DNA of 64,000 nucleotides. Source: Hericium rajendrae. Its lineage: Eukaryota; Basidiomycota; Agaricomycetes; Russulales; Hericiaceae. The notes below the pieces were generated by a model. It was not told the DNA's origin. It did no database searches and saw nothing but the letters and a program-made list of their open reading frames with translations. Positions 45,256 through 55,369 of the stretch are shown here, one piece after another; position 1 is the first letter of the stretch, and each line of letters begins with the position of its first letter. The stretch spans positions 1,674,001 to 1,738,000 of the forward strand of contig CM065887.1 of the NCBI GenBank assembly GCA_033439255.1, in the 5' to 3' direction. The position numbers and the translations under genes are program-made.

Positions 45256-47790
45256 ATGGGCAAGAAGAAGCGCGTTTCCACAGCTGCTTGGAGAGCAGCA
45301 GCAGCAACATCACTCCCCCTGCCCACCACCACGAGCCTCGCGACCCCGCTCGTCGCCACTATCGCATCCGCAGATCCGCTAGGCCCAAACGCCGCGAACG
45401 AGCCACCCGTGGCGCTTACACAGCAACCAAACGACTCGCACGCGCGTACCGCGTGTCCCGCACACCCAGCGCCATCTATCGCGCTACATACGACCTCCGG
45501 GAGCCCAAACGCCACACCCACGCCACGCAACACCAGCCCGGCACCATTCACGACCGAACGCGAACCCGACGGCAGCCTAACGCCCGCCACAGCGAAACCG
45601 CGAGAACCGCGCAGCGTGCAAACGCACCCCGCTCCCGCCACCATCCCTCGTGTGCCAAACGCGCATACCACGACCCCCCACACCTCACGCACGACGCCCA
45701 ACCGCCCCGCATGCCCTCACACCACGGAGAACGACCCGCAGGACGAACTTGGGCCGAGCAGGGATAAGATGCGGACCGCGAGCGACGCAAGCGAGGGAGG
45801 CCCACAGCTGGTACGCACCCCCGCCTCTCCCATACCACACACCCGTGCCGCGATGCCACACGATGTGCCTACCTCGCCCCGCCTCGGCACACATCCCCGC
45901 GCGCCCGAAAACGAGCCCAAGGAGCACCCGGGAGTCCGCACGGACAACACGGCCGCTGCGACTGTGTACCAGGGCCCCAAATCCATCTCTCCGACGTCCT
46001 TTGCGTCACCCAACAAAGTCTCCGCACCCGCGCATAGCGTCGCAAGACCGCCGACGCCCGGATTTGAACCGGGAGAGCCTCACATGGCCGCCGCGTACGC
46101 ATCACCCGAGGATTCCGCGCCCCCGCACGTCGACTTCATCGCCCGCGCACTCCACGACGAGGTCACGGTGATCACGCTTCGAAAAGGACACGCCGCGGGT
46201 TTGAAAGAGGGCCGGAATGCAGGATTTCGGGAGGGTCTTGAGGCTGGGAAGAGGGCAGGGACGGTAGCAGACAGAGAGCGAGGGTTTCAGGAGGGAAAGG
46301 TGGCCGGATTGAAGGAAGGATGCCATCAGCGTCGATCTGAATCCCTTGCAGATCCCGCGGACGAACTGCGCGATGCGCATGGCGCGGATGCGACCCCCGC
46401 ATCCAGTATCTCGGACGTCGACGCCATAGATGGTCGGCTGCTGCAACAGATCCGCCGTGAAGCCTACAGCCGCGGGTACGCGAATGGCGGCGATGATGCT
46501 TGCGAGGATTTTCAGGCCGCCCTTGACCAGAAACGGCTGGACGGTTACGTGGCCGGCTGCGAAGAGGAGTACCGAACCTGGATGGACAAGACGGTTGCAG
46601 ACCGGTCACAACTGGATCTGCTGAAGTTTTGGGAGGGCTTCAAAGCGGCTCAGCAGGTGGCTGGTGCATCGAGCATACTAACATGTGAATGGGCAGATGC
46701 CCATACCCAAACGGATGCGCCGATTGCTCCCCTACCACACCGCATGCTCTCACAGTTCCATCCTGACTTGTCGCACGAGAGGAAGGCAGGGAGAACAGAG
46801 GGTCGAGATGCGGGCTACCTGGATGGTCTGGAAATAGGGAGAAAGATGGGCTTGATGGAGGGTCGAGAGCGCGGGTTTGCAGACGGCAAGTCCGCTGGGG
46901 TACAGGCAGGGCGCGTACTCGAACGCGCCGAGGTACGTCGCATCATGCGCCCCTCCGTTCACGTCCAGATGGACGACCGACCCGTCCGCACGTACGTCAA
47001 CACCGCCATCAGGACCTCACCGACTGCGCACACCGACACCGCCATGCAGACGTTACCGCTCTATGCGGCTGCCATGCCGTTCATCGAGGATCCCGACCCC
47101 GCCCTGCTGGATCCCACGCATCTCAAGGAGATCGTGGTGACAGCGCTGTACGACGGCCACACTGCGGGCTTGAAAGAAGGGCGGCATGTTGGTTTGCAGG
47201 AAGGCATAAAGGTTGGGTGCGAGCGCACTCGCGCTGAGGCATGTCGCATCATGCGCACCTCTCGTCAAGTCCAGACAGATGACCCACCCGCTCCGGTTCA
47301 CATTCACACTGCAGTCGCACCCGCACCGTTCTCGTGGGCTGACGATGCTGATTCCCTCCCAATCCGGCCTCCTCCGCCTCTATGTTCAGCACCTCTGCGT
47401 GACTTCTCCATCTTGCGGTCCAACTCGGTGACCCAGCCCTTTGGGTCTATACAACGGCGAGTTCAACGTTCTCAGCGACACAGTACTCATGCACCACAGT
47501 TCCGTCGATACCGGTCACCACCGTCTGCATCATTGTCTTGGCGCTCATCAATCCGACCTGCACATCCCGTTCATTCGATGCAGCAGCATGCTTCTGACCT
47601 TGAGTGGGCAACAGACCCTCGTCTTTCAGAGCTGTCTCATGTCTTGCAGGGCCTTGGCTGGGTTCACTCCTCATTTTCATCAGGTCAGGTTTTGGAGGCA
47701 ACGCGGACGTTGCCATGTTGGAGGGGGGCACATGGAGTGGGGAGACTAGGTCTCCCACCCTCCAGAGGTTGGGCCAGCAGCGGTGGTTAG
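45256..47790 (+). CDS. element ORF with Yae1-like glycine-every-fourth blocks
   Basis: An 844-residue ORF from ATG 45256 (MGKKKRVSTAAWRAAAATS). The frame is also open upstream but lacks an ATG. Residues 1-300 are proline/threonine/alanine-rich and look disordered. Three blocks then show glycine every fourth residue: about 311-356 (AAGLKEGRNAGFREGLEAG), about 506-552 (KAGRTEGRDAGYLDGLEIG) and about 632-656 (AGLKEGRHVGLQEGIKVG); a weaker one lies at about 400-440. Blocks two and three are each followed by RIMR-S--VQ-DD, so the unit was duplicated. The pattern resembles the deca-GX3 motif of Yae1/Lto1, adaptors in cytosolic iron-sulfur protein assembly, and glycine-repeat regions of FliH-like proteins. 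That is pattern resemblance only. The last 19 codons run into LTR 2. No nuclease, polymerase or zinc knuckle is visible. It may act in packaging or as a scaffold, or be a captured host fragment. Confidence 0.6.
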   Translation: MGKKKRVSTAAWRAAAATSLPLPTTTSLATPLVATIASADPLGPNAANEPPVALTQQPNDSHARTACPAHPAPSIALHTTSGSPNATPTPRNTSPAPFTTEREPDGSLTPATAKPREPRSVQTHPAPATIPRVPNAHTTTPHTSRTTPNRPACPHTTENDPQDELGPSRDKMRTASDASEGGPQLVRTPASPIPHTRAAMPHDVPTSPRLGTHPRAPENEPKEHPGVRTDNTAAATVYQGPKSISPTSFASPNKVSAPAHSVARPPTPGFEPGEPHMAAAYASPEDSAPPHVDFIARALHDEVTVITLRKGHAAGLKEGRNAGFREGLEAGKRAGTVADRERGFQEGKVAGLKEGCHQRRSESLADPADELRDAHGADATPASSISDVDAIDGRLLQQIRREAYSRGYANGGDDACEDFQAALDQKRLDGYVAGCEEEYRTWMDKTVADRSQLDLLKFWEGFKAAQQVAGASSILTCEWADAHTQTDAPIAPLPHRMLSQFHPDLSHERKAGRTEGRDAGYLDGLEIGRKMGLMEGRERGFADGKSAGVQAGRVLERAEVRRIMRPSVHVQMDDRPVRTYVNTAIRTSPTAHTDTAMQTLPLYAAAMPFIEDPDPALLDPTHLKEIVVTALYDGHTAGLKEGRHVGLQEGIKVGCERTRAEACRIMRTSRQVQTDDPPAPVHIHTAVAPAPFSWADDADSLPIRPPPPLCSAPLRDFSILRSNSVTQPFGSIQRRVQRSQRHSTHAPQFRRYRSPPSASLSWRSSIRPAHPVHSMQQHASDLEWATDPRLSELSHVLQGLGWVHSSFSSGQVLEATRTLPCWRGAHGVGRLGLPPSRGWASSGG

Positions 47791-47904
47791 CCGAGGGCTT
47801 AGTCAGCATAGCCCATGTCTGTAGCATGTCACAGTAGGTAGCCTCATCACAGCATTCATCTGCATTCCTTCGGGGCATAGCTAGAGTCCCCTGGGCCCAC
47901 TCCA
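47733..47904 (+). repeat. LTR 2 of the small LTR element
   Basis: 172 bp, the near-identical partner of 44792-44963. The stop codon of the element ORF falls inside it. Confidence 0.9.
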
Positions 47905-47908
47905 ACGT

Positions 47909-49004
47909 GCATTGGCGAAACCGCCTGGGTTCGGATCTGGACAGACCGCCCTCCCCCAGCCTCTTTCCCTGCCCTGGACGGCCCCAACCCTACGTTCAGC
48001 TCAGCGTCTGGACTCTTCCATCCTTGGGACTGGGTCAAAGACCCCGACTGGGCCGACTTCAACACGCCGTGGGAGCCGTTCATCCCTTCTGCCCCCCCAG
48101 CCAGCCTCATCTTCACATCTGACATGAACTGGGCATATCTTTCACATTCGCACGAGGGCGTTGTGCGCTGGGATACCATCGTCAACAAGTACTACGTCCC
48201 CGGGGACATTACTGGTTCGTATGCGTGCGCTAAGACCTGGCTGGAGAGCCATCTCGTCACCCTTCGCCAGCTGTGCAACATCACCATCCCTCCCCCACCG
48301 CCCCTTCGTTCCGCAGTGGCATTCAGCGCCCTTCGGCAGGATTCCACCGAGGCGCTGGAGGTGGAGGTTTGGCGATACCGCCGTGACCTTTTGGACTGGT
48401 TCGGGTACTTCCAATGGGCATTACTGAATTATCATCCAGAATGGCCTACCTTACCTACCTTCCAAGCGCACCACACATTCATGGACTTCACCACTCGATA
48501 TCTCTACCGCGCTCCCCCTCGAGGCGTCTCTATCAGAACGGCGGCTTACCCTTCCTGGCCCGAGCCATGGCGTCAGGCTTTCCAACGCTGGCTCGCCCTG
48601 GACGTCCCTGTCAATTACCCCTGGAATGCCGCCTTTGCCGAAGATCGCTGCTTTCTGGACCTTCGCCCGTCTTCTTACCTGCCTTCCTGGTGTCGCATCG
48701 ATTGCACGCTGCCCAAGATGCAACGAATCCTCGCCGACGACCTTGATGTGACCTCAGGACTGCGCTCTGTCACGAATGAAGAATCCAAGACATGGAACAA
48801 CCTCCTCCACTATCGTGAGTACGCGAACGTGGACGATTATATCAACATCCGTGTTCACTATCGGGCCGCCCCTATCAGCCGAGCCAACCCCTTCGACGAC
48901 GACGACGATGATGATGAGTTCCCCGAACCGAAAGGGCGACACCAGTTTTGCTTCACGACCCTTCAGTCTTTGCTGTGGGACTCGCCCGCCATGCACCAAT
49001 GGGA
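47909..49004 (+). mobile_element. extra coding region of the chromovirus, part 1
   Basis: Lies between the chromodomain and the 3' LTR. The open text includes NTPWEPFIPSAPPASLIF, VVRWDTIVNKYYVPGDITG, VWRYRRDLLDWFGYFQWALL and an acidic run before EFPEPKGRHQFCF. I know of no domain match. It ends in the left repeat of the inverted-repeat element at about 49005. It is either an additional ORF belonging to this chromovirus lineage or another inserted sequence. Fossil state: partial. Confidence 0.5.
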
Positions 49005-52000
49005 GGTGTCCCAGTCACTGAAATACATTATATAAGGCAACTTGCCTAAATCGTATTACAAAAACCCGGCAGTTGCTGCCCGGGGCCTTGCCATGCACAT
49101 TATAATTCACGCCACTTAAGCCGCATTATAATGCGGCACTGCGGCACCTGGGATAGCCCAGGGGCCACGAAAAACATATGGCATTGCATAAAAAAACATA
49201 TCAGCCGAGATCGTAAGGATCTCGGCTGCCGTCGCTACTGCTCATTACCGCCACGCGCGCTCGTTGCTCTCGGCTATGGGCATGCCGACATTCTCACATA
49301 CCTGCGCTCGCCGGCGCTTCCCTCGCGCTCGCCGGCGCTTCTCCGTGCGCTCGCCGGCGCCTATCGTCCCGCCCGTTCCCGCCGCCCACTGCGCTCGCGC
49401 GTACCGTTCCTGCTCCCGCACCGCGGCTACGCACGCATGCACGCACGAGCTGCGCGCTACTCGCCGTATGCTGGCTGCAAAGCGTGCGCGCCACCGTGCG
49501 ATCGGGGTATCGGCGCGGGCGCTGCCCGCCCGCTTGCCGCCGGCGCGCGCTCCGCCCTGCACGCGCCGTCCACTGCCTGGCCGCGCATCCGCCGCGCACC
49601 GCGCTGGCCGCACATGGGCACAGCGCGCGGCTACGCGTGGGTGCTCGATTGCCATTGGGCACGGCGCCGGCGCGCGGGCATCGGTGCAGGCATCGGTGCG
49701 GGGGCCTGCTGCTGGCGCATGGGCATCGGTGCGCGGGCTTCCCGCTGGCGCGCGCGGGGCACAGGGTTGGGATGCGCAGGCACGGGGACACGGGGCACGG
49801 GGTTGGGATGCGCGATCATAGGTGGGGCACGCGGGCGGGATGCTGGAGGGTGTGGGCGGGGTATTGGGGCGCGCGGGCGGGGCTGGAGCACGTGCGCACG
49901 GACCGGGAGGCACGGTGCTGGGATGCGTGCGCACGGGGCTGGGACGCGTGCGCACGGGGCTGGGACATGCGCGCACGGAGCTGGGACACACGCGCGGGCG
50001 CCGGAGGATGTGGGCACAGAGTTGGTGTTGGATGCCTGCGGTGGAGGGTGTCTTGAGGATCGTTTGCGTCCGCGTGTCGTTGTTACCCGATGGGACGTGC
50101 GTGATAGTGGGCCGACGCACACGCGAACGCGAATGCATCGGCGTGAACGTGGCGTGGTGGGGGTGGGGATGGGATGGGGACAGGTTGGCCTCGTGCGGCA
50201 TGCGCGCACGCCTCCCGAGGATTTTGATGGCGCGCGGTTGTGAGCACAGGATCTTGCATGCTGGCGAGTGCCCCCTCATGGCGCGGAAAGAGATCGACGT
50301 GCATTTGCAAGCGCGGTGGTGGGGCCGAGATGGGGGCCGTGGCGCGAACGTGCGGTTGCGAGGGCACGTGTGGGGTTGTCAAGCGGGCGGTGTGTCGCAC
50401 TGCACAAGTGCGCGAATGCGCAGGCGACGCTGGACGCAGGTTGACGAGCGCGGGGGAGGGGAATGTGCGGACGGGGGAGGGGAATGTGCGGACGGGGGCG
50501 GATGTGGTCTGGCTGCGTGCGATGCCACGTCAGCGCGTTGGCGGGCTGCAATAGGAAGATTTCGTTAGTAAACCGAGCGAATACGAGAAAGGATAGAAAA
50601 ACTTACGAGTTTGTGGGCTACTGAGCCCTACAGCATCCCCGCTTGACGGGAGGAGGAGGAAGAGGAAGAGAGGAGGCCACGAGCCTTGTGGCACCGATCG
50701 GCAATTGCCGAACAGGGCACCGAACGAGGCTGGCCGACATTCGAACACGATTTGCCAGGCGTAGAAATTTTATTAAACTCTACAAATAATAGAGTAACTG
50801 TAAATACATTTGAATAATGTATATACGAAGTTTGGTATGAATTGAATGAACTGAAAGTGCCCTGTGCACGACACACTGATAAGCACGTCTAAAATGGACG
50901 GCGCTTGTCAATACTGTCATACGCGTCGAGCTCGAATCAACGTCTCGAGCACGCCGGACATCCGATTCGAGTCGCGATTTCCTAGCACATCTTCCTCCTG
51001 CCATCTATCGGCCTATTATAATGTATTGGGGTGTACTATAGCTATGTAATGCGACTTTATTAGGTCTTTCCATGGCCCAGATCTATAGGATCTAGGTAAG
51101 ATTGATGTTTTTCGGTTGTTTCAGGCCAGATTTTACGAGTTTTTCGAGTCTCGAGATCTCAAACCTTCATTAAAATATTTGTACTTTCGGAAATATATGA
51201 TCTATAGCTTTTGAAAACGTTTCGCGTAACTCGTTTGTCTAATTTCGAAGGACTGAAGCCTGCACAACCTGAACTATGCATTAGGGTTACCGAATATTAC
51301 AGTATTATTGCCTTGCTGACTCTGATATTACGAATGATCGCTCAAGCTTTCTGTTATCTATTCTAAGTTGCTATAGGTACGTATCTACTATTCAATTTCT
51401 GTCTTGTGCAGTCCAGAAACCTCCCGAGACTCGACTCCTCCTCCTCGCTCGGGCTTCTCGGGCTGCTGCCGCCGCTCGGCGATTTCCGAGCCGCGCCACA
51501 GCTGGTGCGCGGCTCGTCCTTGTCCTCTCCCTCTGCACCCTCCTCCCTTTCCTGCCCACCCTCCTCCCTCTTCGCGTTCATGCGCACTTTCGCGCTCTTC
51601 GCGCACCTTCGTGCTCTTCGCACGCCTCACCTCGCTCTCCGCTCGCCCTCCTCCTCTGGCATGTCCGCCGCGCGTCCGCCGCGCTCCGTGCCTCTCGACC
51701 ATGCCCTCCACGGCCCACCATAGCCGTCCACCCATCTCCACACACGCCGAACACGCGTAGAAGCGCGTATCAAACGCCCCGGATGCGTGTATCCCGGCAC
51801 GACAAGATGGACGTGCGCCCGACACCCGCGCTTGTGCGGCGCCAGCACCCACATCCACCACAACACCCGATGCGCGTGGCCGTGGCCTCTACGCATTGCG
51901 CGTCGCGCACCTGGGGCCCTCCACACTCCTCAAGCGTTGCTCGATGCTCGCGACGGTCCGCAACACCCGCGCACGACGTGCAACACCCCGGCATCGGCAC

Positions 52001-52707
52001 GCACAGTGCAGCAATGGCGCACTGCCCCCCACGCACTCGCGCTTGGGCCCCAGCACCCCCGCGGAACGCCAGCACCCACGCGATACCCAGCACCCACGCG
52101 GAATGCCCCAATGACGGCGTGGGGTGCGCAGTAACGGCGCACAGGTCCCAGCAACCGCGCGCAGGCGTAGCACCACGCCAGCAATGCAGCAACGACGACG
52201 ACATAAGCGCCTGTGGTGCTGATGACGTGCGTCGCGGCAACGATGGCAGGGAGCGAGCGACGGCGGCGGTAGCGGTGACGGGGAGTGAGCGACGGCGGTG
52301 GGAGGCGGGCACAGGCACGTAGCTGAGGGTGGGAGGCACACGGGTGCATAGCCGTGGCGGAGAGCAAGCGGCGGCGGCGGGGAGCGAGCGGGGACGAGGA
52401 GCGGGCCCAGGCGTGTAGCCGAGGGCGGGATGTGCGAAGCGAGCACGTAGCCGAGGGCGGGCGGGGCGGGAGGCGGTGAGCGTGTAGCCGAGGTGGGAAG
52501 CGCGCAGGGCGGTGGACGGTGCCGAGCGAGTAGGCGCGCTAAGCGCGCGGCAGTGTGTAGTGTACGGCCCGGTAAGCGGCCCCGACCTACATTATAATAC
52601 GAGTGAATTATAATGTGTGCTGCGAGTTGCTGGCCAGCAACTGCTGGGTTTTTTGTAATACACTTTAGGCAATTTGCTGGTACACAATATAATTTCATAG
52701 CTGGGAC
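49005..52707. mobile_element. GC-rich 3.7-kb inverted-repeat element, copy A
   Basis: The left end (about 49008-49090, with GGCAACTTGCCTAAATCGTA and TTACAAAAACCCGGCAGTTG) is an imperfect inverted copy of the right end (about 52590-52707, with TTTTTTGTAATACACTTTAG, GGCAATTTGC and TTTCATAGCTGGGACTGG). The arms are about 110 bp. The inside is very GC- and CpG-rich and carries no transposase; the long open frames on both strands come from repetitive GC-rich text. Minisatellites occur at 49301-49352 (CGCTCGCCGGCGCTTC) and 49905-49995 (GCGCACGGGGCTGGGACGC). It is non-autonomous. A decayed relative (copy B) at 57640-58946 matches its right third. No exact target duplication was found. Confidence 0.7.
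50570..51380. other. less GC-rich segment inside the inverted-repeat element
   Basis: No coding domain. The composition drops to near even GC and the text changes character (TTTATTAAACTCTACAAATAATAG, TTTCAGGCCAGATTTTACGAG). It is absent from copy B, so it could be a separate insertion or ancestral sequence lost in copy B. A short MDGACQYCHTRRARIN reading at 50894 has a C-x2-C-like look but no support. Confidence 0.35.
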
Positions 52708-52752
52708 TGGTGCCAATGGCGCATCCGACAGCCTCATCCTCCAACCGCAGCG

Positions 52753-54258
52753 ATGCCTCGCCCGAACACGCCAGCTCAGCCCGATGTGAACTCATCGGGC
52801 CCAGCCTCAGCGTCGACCACGGTTCCTCCTACACCCGTCTCCATCGGCGCAGCGCTTCCGGATCCCCCTCCGCCTCAGCCTACAGCCTCCGCAGCCCTGT
52901 CTCAGCCCACAGCTCCTGCCACCCCGCCGCAGCCCTCAAACCCCGCCATCTCAACAGCCACTGCAGCTTCACCCTCTGCAGACGCAGATGACGTCTCCCT
53001 GGGGAGTGCAGACGACATCGCTACGTCCTTCCCGGCAGGCCCGGCAGCCGAAGGGTACTCCCTCGGACAAGCCGACCTCGACCAGGACGAAGTTCAGCCC
53101 GAGCCCGAAGGGTTTCCCCTCGGGACTCAGGTCGCCTCCACGTCCGCAGTACAGCTCGGAGGGTCTTCCCACGAGCTGGACTCGGATGCGCCTCTCCCTC
53201 AGGCCTCGCAACAAGATGAGCCTGTCTCCGACCAGGACGTAGAGATGACCGCCGCGGACAGCATTGTCCTCGACCCCCCACAAACCTTCTCAGCATTCTG
53301 GGCGACGGTCACGGCCAACGACGACCTCCTTGCCACCGCTCACAAAGTCGCGCCGGGTCTTTTCTTCGGCATCGCGTGGGAGTTCCTATCCGAGATTACG
53401 GTCTCCATTCCTCCCCTCATGGAAGCTAGGCTCATCCAAGCCCTAGAACGGAACCCATCCCACTCTGTCCTTGACCTCATCAAGCTCATGCTTCAGCTAG
53501 GCATGCGCTTCCATGTCGCATGGTCGCCTGAATGGGGAGCATCGTGGACCGCTTCCCATCTTCGAGGAACGCAGCTACCCCTCCTGACCTATCTCGCGGA
53601 GGCCCCCCGCCCTCTGGGACCCGCCTCCATCCCCTCTCATGAGCTTTGCGCCAGATACATCAAACGCGCGGAAGAAATCTGTCGCCGCACTTGCAATGCC
53701 CGCCTGCTTCGTTATGGGGGCCTCATATGGTGCATCATCATGCAGTTCGGAGGTGCCAATTTGGCAGCGGACGTCCTCAGTGGCCCCGCAGCCACGTACG
53801 TCAACAATGATTGGTTCTTCACGGGCGTGGACGGCAGCCATTGCGACAACCCAATCGCATGGCAAGATGACCCGGTGGTCACAGAAATCCTCAGTACTAG
53901 TCCGTACAATGCGGCACCCACTCTGTGGCCAAACCCAGACTCCTGGGAATGCGGCATGACCTGGTCCGGTCGCTGGAACGCTCGCGCAGAGCAATGGTTC
54001 ACATGACGCTGGAGCGACATCATCGTCCACATTGCCAAGCCCCACACGCCAAAGAACTGGCGTACTGAGTTGCGCAGACATAATGGTGGTGTCCGCAAGG
54101 ACCTTAATATGCGCATGGAGCTGCCCGCACGATTGCCTCAGATGCGTACGGCTGCCCTGCCTCGACTCGCCAACTTGCCCTTCACACAGCAAGGCTGCCT
54201 CGCCCTTTTCTGAGGCTACGCAACGTGCCAGTTTCTTGAGCGAACACTGGGGGGGCTC
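52753..54258 (+). mobile_element. extra coding region of the chromovirus, part 2
   Basis: Begins MPRPNTPAQPDVNSSGPASA, a proline/alanine/serine-rich start, then an acidic middle (DQDVEMTAADSIVLD) and a more globular part with TFSAFWATVTANDDLL, FLSEITVSIPPLMEARLIQA, RYIKRAEEICRRTCNARLLR and YGGLIWCIIMQFGGANLAA. It ends close to the polypurine tract of the chromovirus. No domain recognised. Its place next to the 3' LTR suggests an accessory ORF of the element. Fossil, interrupted. Confidence 0.5.
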
Positions 54259-55369
54259 TGTAACGGGACGTCCGAAGGTCGGGCCGGCCGGACCGCGAGA
54301 CACGTCGCCGATTGAGGAAGGAGTCTTCGCTAAGCAACCGGGAAGTTGCGAAGTGGAGATCGAACCATGTAGACAGACCATATGTATGTACAAGCGAATA
54401 AGAGACGACTTACTTCTTGCATCATCCATCGCCTTAGACGTGCTTCATCTTCTTCTTCTTCCTTTTCTTCTCTCTGCTTCCTCCTCGTCTCTTTTCTCGA
54501 AGGAAGGCTTCTAGTGAGTCTTCCATGGGCCGACTCCCTATTTCCTTCCGGTTGTCGACTCGAAGGGTTTCCTCCTCGAGTCGGTAGCTTGGTCCAGCTA
54601 ACGCCTGACACGTGTAGGCTTCCAGCGACGGCTCGTCCCTCGCCAGCCAGCTGCACCTCACACTCGTCGCCTGCTCCTTGTCATGAATTGGTCCTTCATG
54701 ACTTAGAAGTGTATATATACCGTGTGCCAGATGTCAAGCCAAGCTTGACATTGCACCCTTTTGGCGTAGGCGTTACATTGTGGCACACCAATCTGAGTCA
54801 GTCCTTACATAATGTCAAGCTTCCAGTGGTTGAGGGTTCGAATCCCGGTTGAGACAGTAATTGTTGATAGACTGAGAAACACACTTGGGTATGAGGTCAC
54901 TGCTTGGCTTACCTAAGACTTCTCAGGAGGCGACAACTTGCTTGAGACCGGGTCCTCTGGAATTCCTCCAAAGCCATCAAGGTCCAAGCCCATCGGGTAA
55001 CCCTTGGGGCCAGGGTATAATATACCTTCCACTCTGGGGCGAGTGTCCTAAAAGAGGGGATGATGTCATGAATTGGTCCTTCATGACTTAGAAGTGTATA
55101 TATACCGTGTGCCAGATGTCAAGCCAAGCTTGACATTGCGCCCTTTTGGTGTAGGCGTTACATTGTGGCACACCAATCTGAGTCAGTCCTTACATACCTT
55201 TTGGCATAGGCATTACATTGTGGCACACCAATCTGAGTCAGTCCTTACACTCCTGTCGAAAGGGTTCTCCCTTCGACAGCGAACTTCCTTGTCCTCCGGC
55301 TCGATCGTGAACCACTCGTCAGCTCTCCACGCGGAGGTGTCCCCGACACGTAGCGTTCCTAGCGTTACA
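54259..55369 (+). repeat. chromovirus 3' LTR (split by a TRIM)
   Basis: Runs from TGTAACGGGACGTCC to CCTAGCGTTACA, with the TRIM at 54679-55249 inside. Without the insertion it is 535 bp, the same as the 5' LTR. Preceded by CACTGGGGGGGCTC, the polypurine tract. Confidence 0.9.
54679..55249 (+). mobile_element. 571-bp TRIM (miniature LTR element)
   Basis: LTRs start TGTCATGAATTGGTCCTTCA and end CTGAGTCAGTCCTTACA: 54679-54809 (131 bp) and 55064-55249. The second one carries a 55-bp tandem duplication of its own 3' end (55195-55249). The exact 5-bp duplication CTCCT flanks it (54674-54678 and 55250-55254). The 254-bp interior has a tRNA T-arm-like GGTTCGAATCC at 54835-54845 and a polypurine tract AAAAGAGGGGATGA before the second LTR. 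It has no coding capacity. It is the youngest layer visible in the nested stack. Confidence 0.9.

Larger units (their letters stand above)
44792..47904 (+). mobile_element. small non-autonomous LTR element with its own long ORF
   Basis: Two 172-bp LTRs (44792-44963 and 47733-47904) that differ at one position, so the insertion is recent. Both begin TGGAGTGGGG and end GGCCCACTCCA. A primer-binding-like TGGTGATGAG lies 2 bp after the first LTR, and a polypurine tract TTGGAGGGGGGCACA precedes the second. The 4-bp duplication ACGT (44788-44791 and 47905-47908) flanks it. It has no gag or pol but one long ORF (45256-47790). It sits inside the chromovirus. It looks whole for a non-autonomous element and must have been mobilised in trans. 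Confidence 0.85.
36789..55369 (+). mobile_element. Ty3 chromovirus with nested insertions
   Basis: The LTRs begin TGTAACGGG and end GCGTTACA, and the whole is flanked by the exact 5-bp duplication GGTAT (36784-36788 and 55370-55374). Parts in order: 5' LTR, gag region (about 37374-40121) with a zinc knuckle, protease, reverse transcriptase, RNase H, integrase and a C-terminal chromodomain (40191-44578), an extra coding region without known domains, a polypurine tract (CTGGGGGGGCTC) and the 3' LTR. Three younger insertions sit inside: an LTR element at 44792-47904, an inverted-repeat element at about 49005-52707 and a TRIM at 54679-55249. Its own length is about 11.2 kb. The LTRs differ at about a dozen positions by eye, all transitions, many at CpG, so it is fairly young. 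The coding part is broken in a handful of places. Confidence 0.9.

Noticed and set aside
49131-50568. Very long overlapping open frames on both strands (up to about 370 codons)
   Set aside because: They arise from CpG-rich repetitive DNA with few A/T-rich stop codons; every frame is open, the translations are arginine/alanine/glycine mixtures, and they lie inside a non-coding inverted-repeat element.
50894-51049. Small zinc-finger-like ORF (CQYCHTRR)
   Set aside because: Only two cysteines in a short open frame within a non-coding element; no family support.
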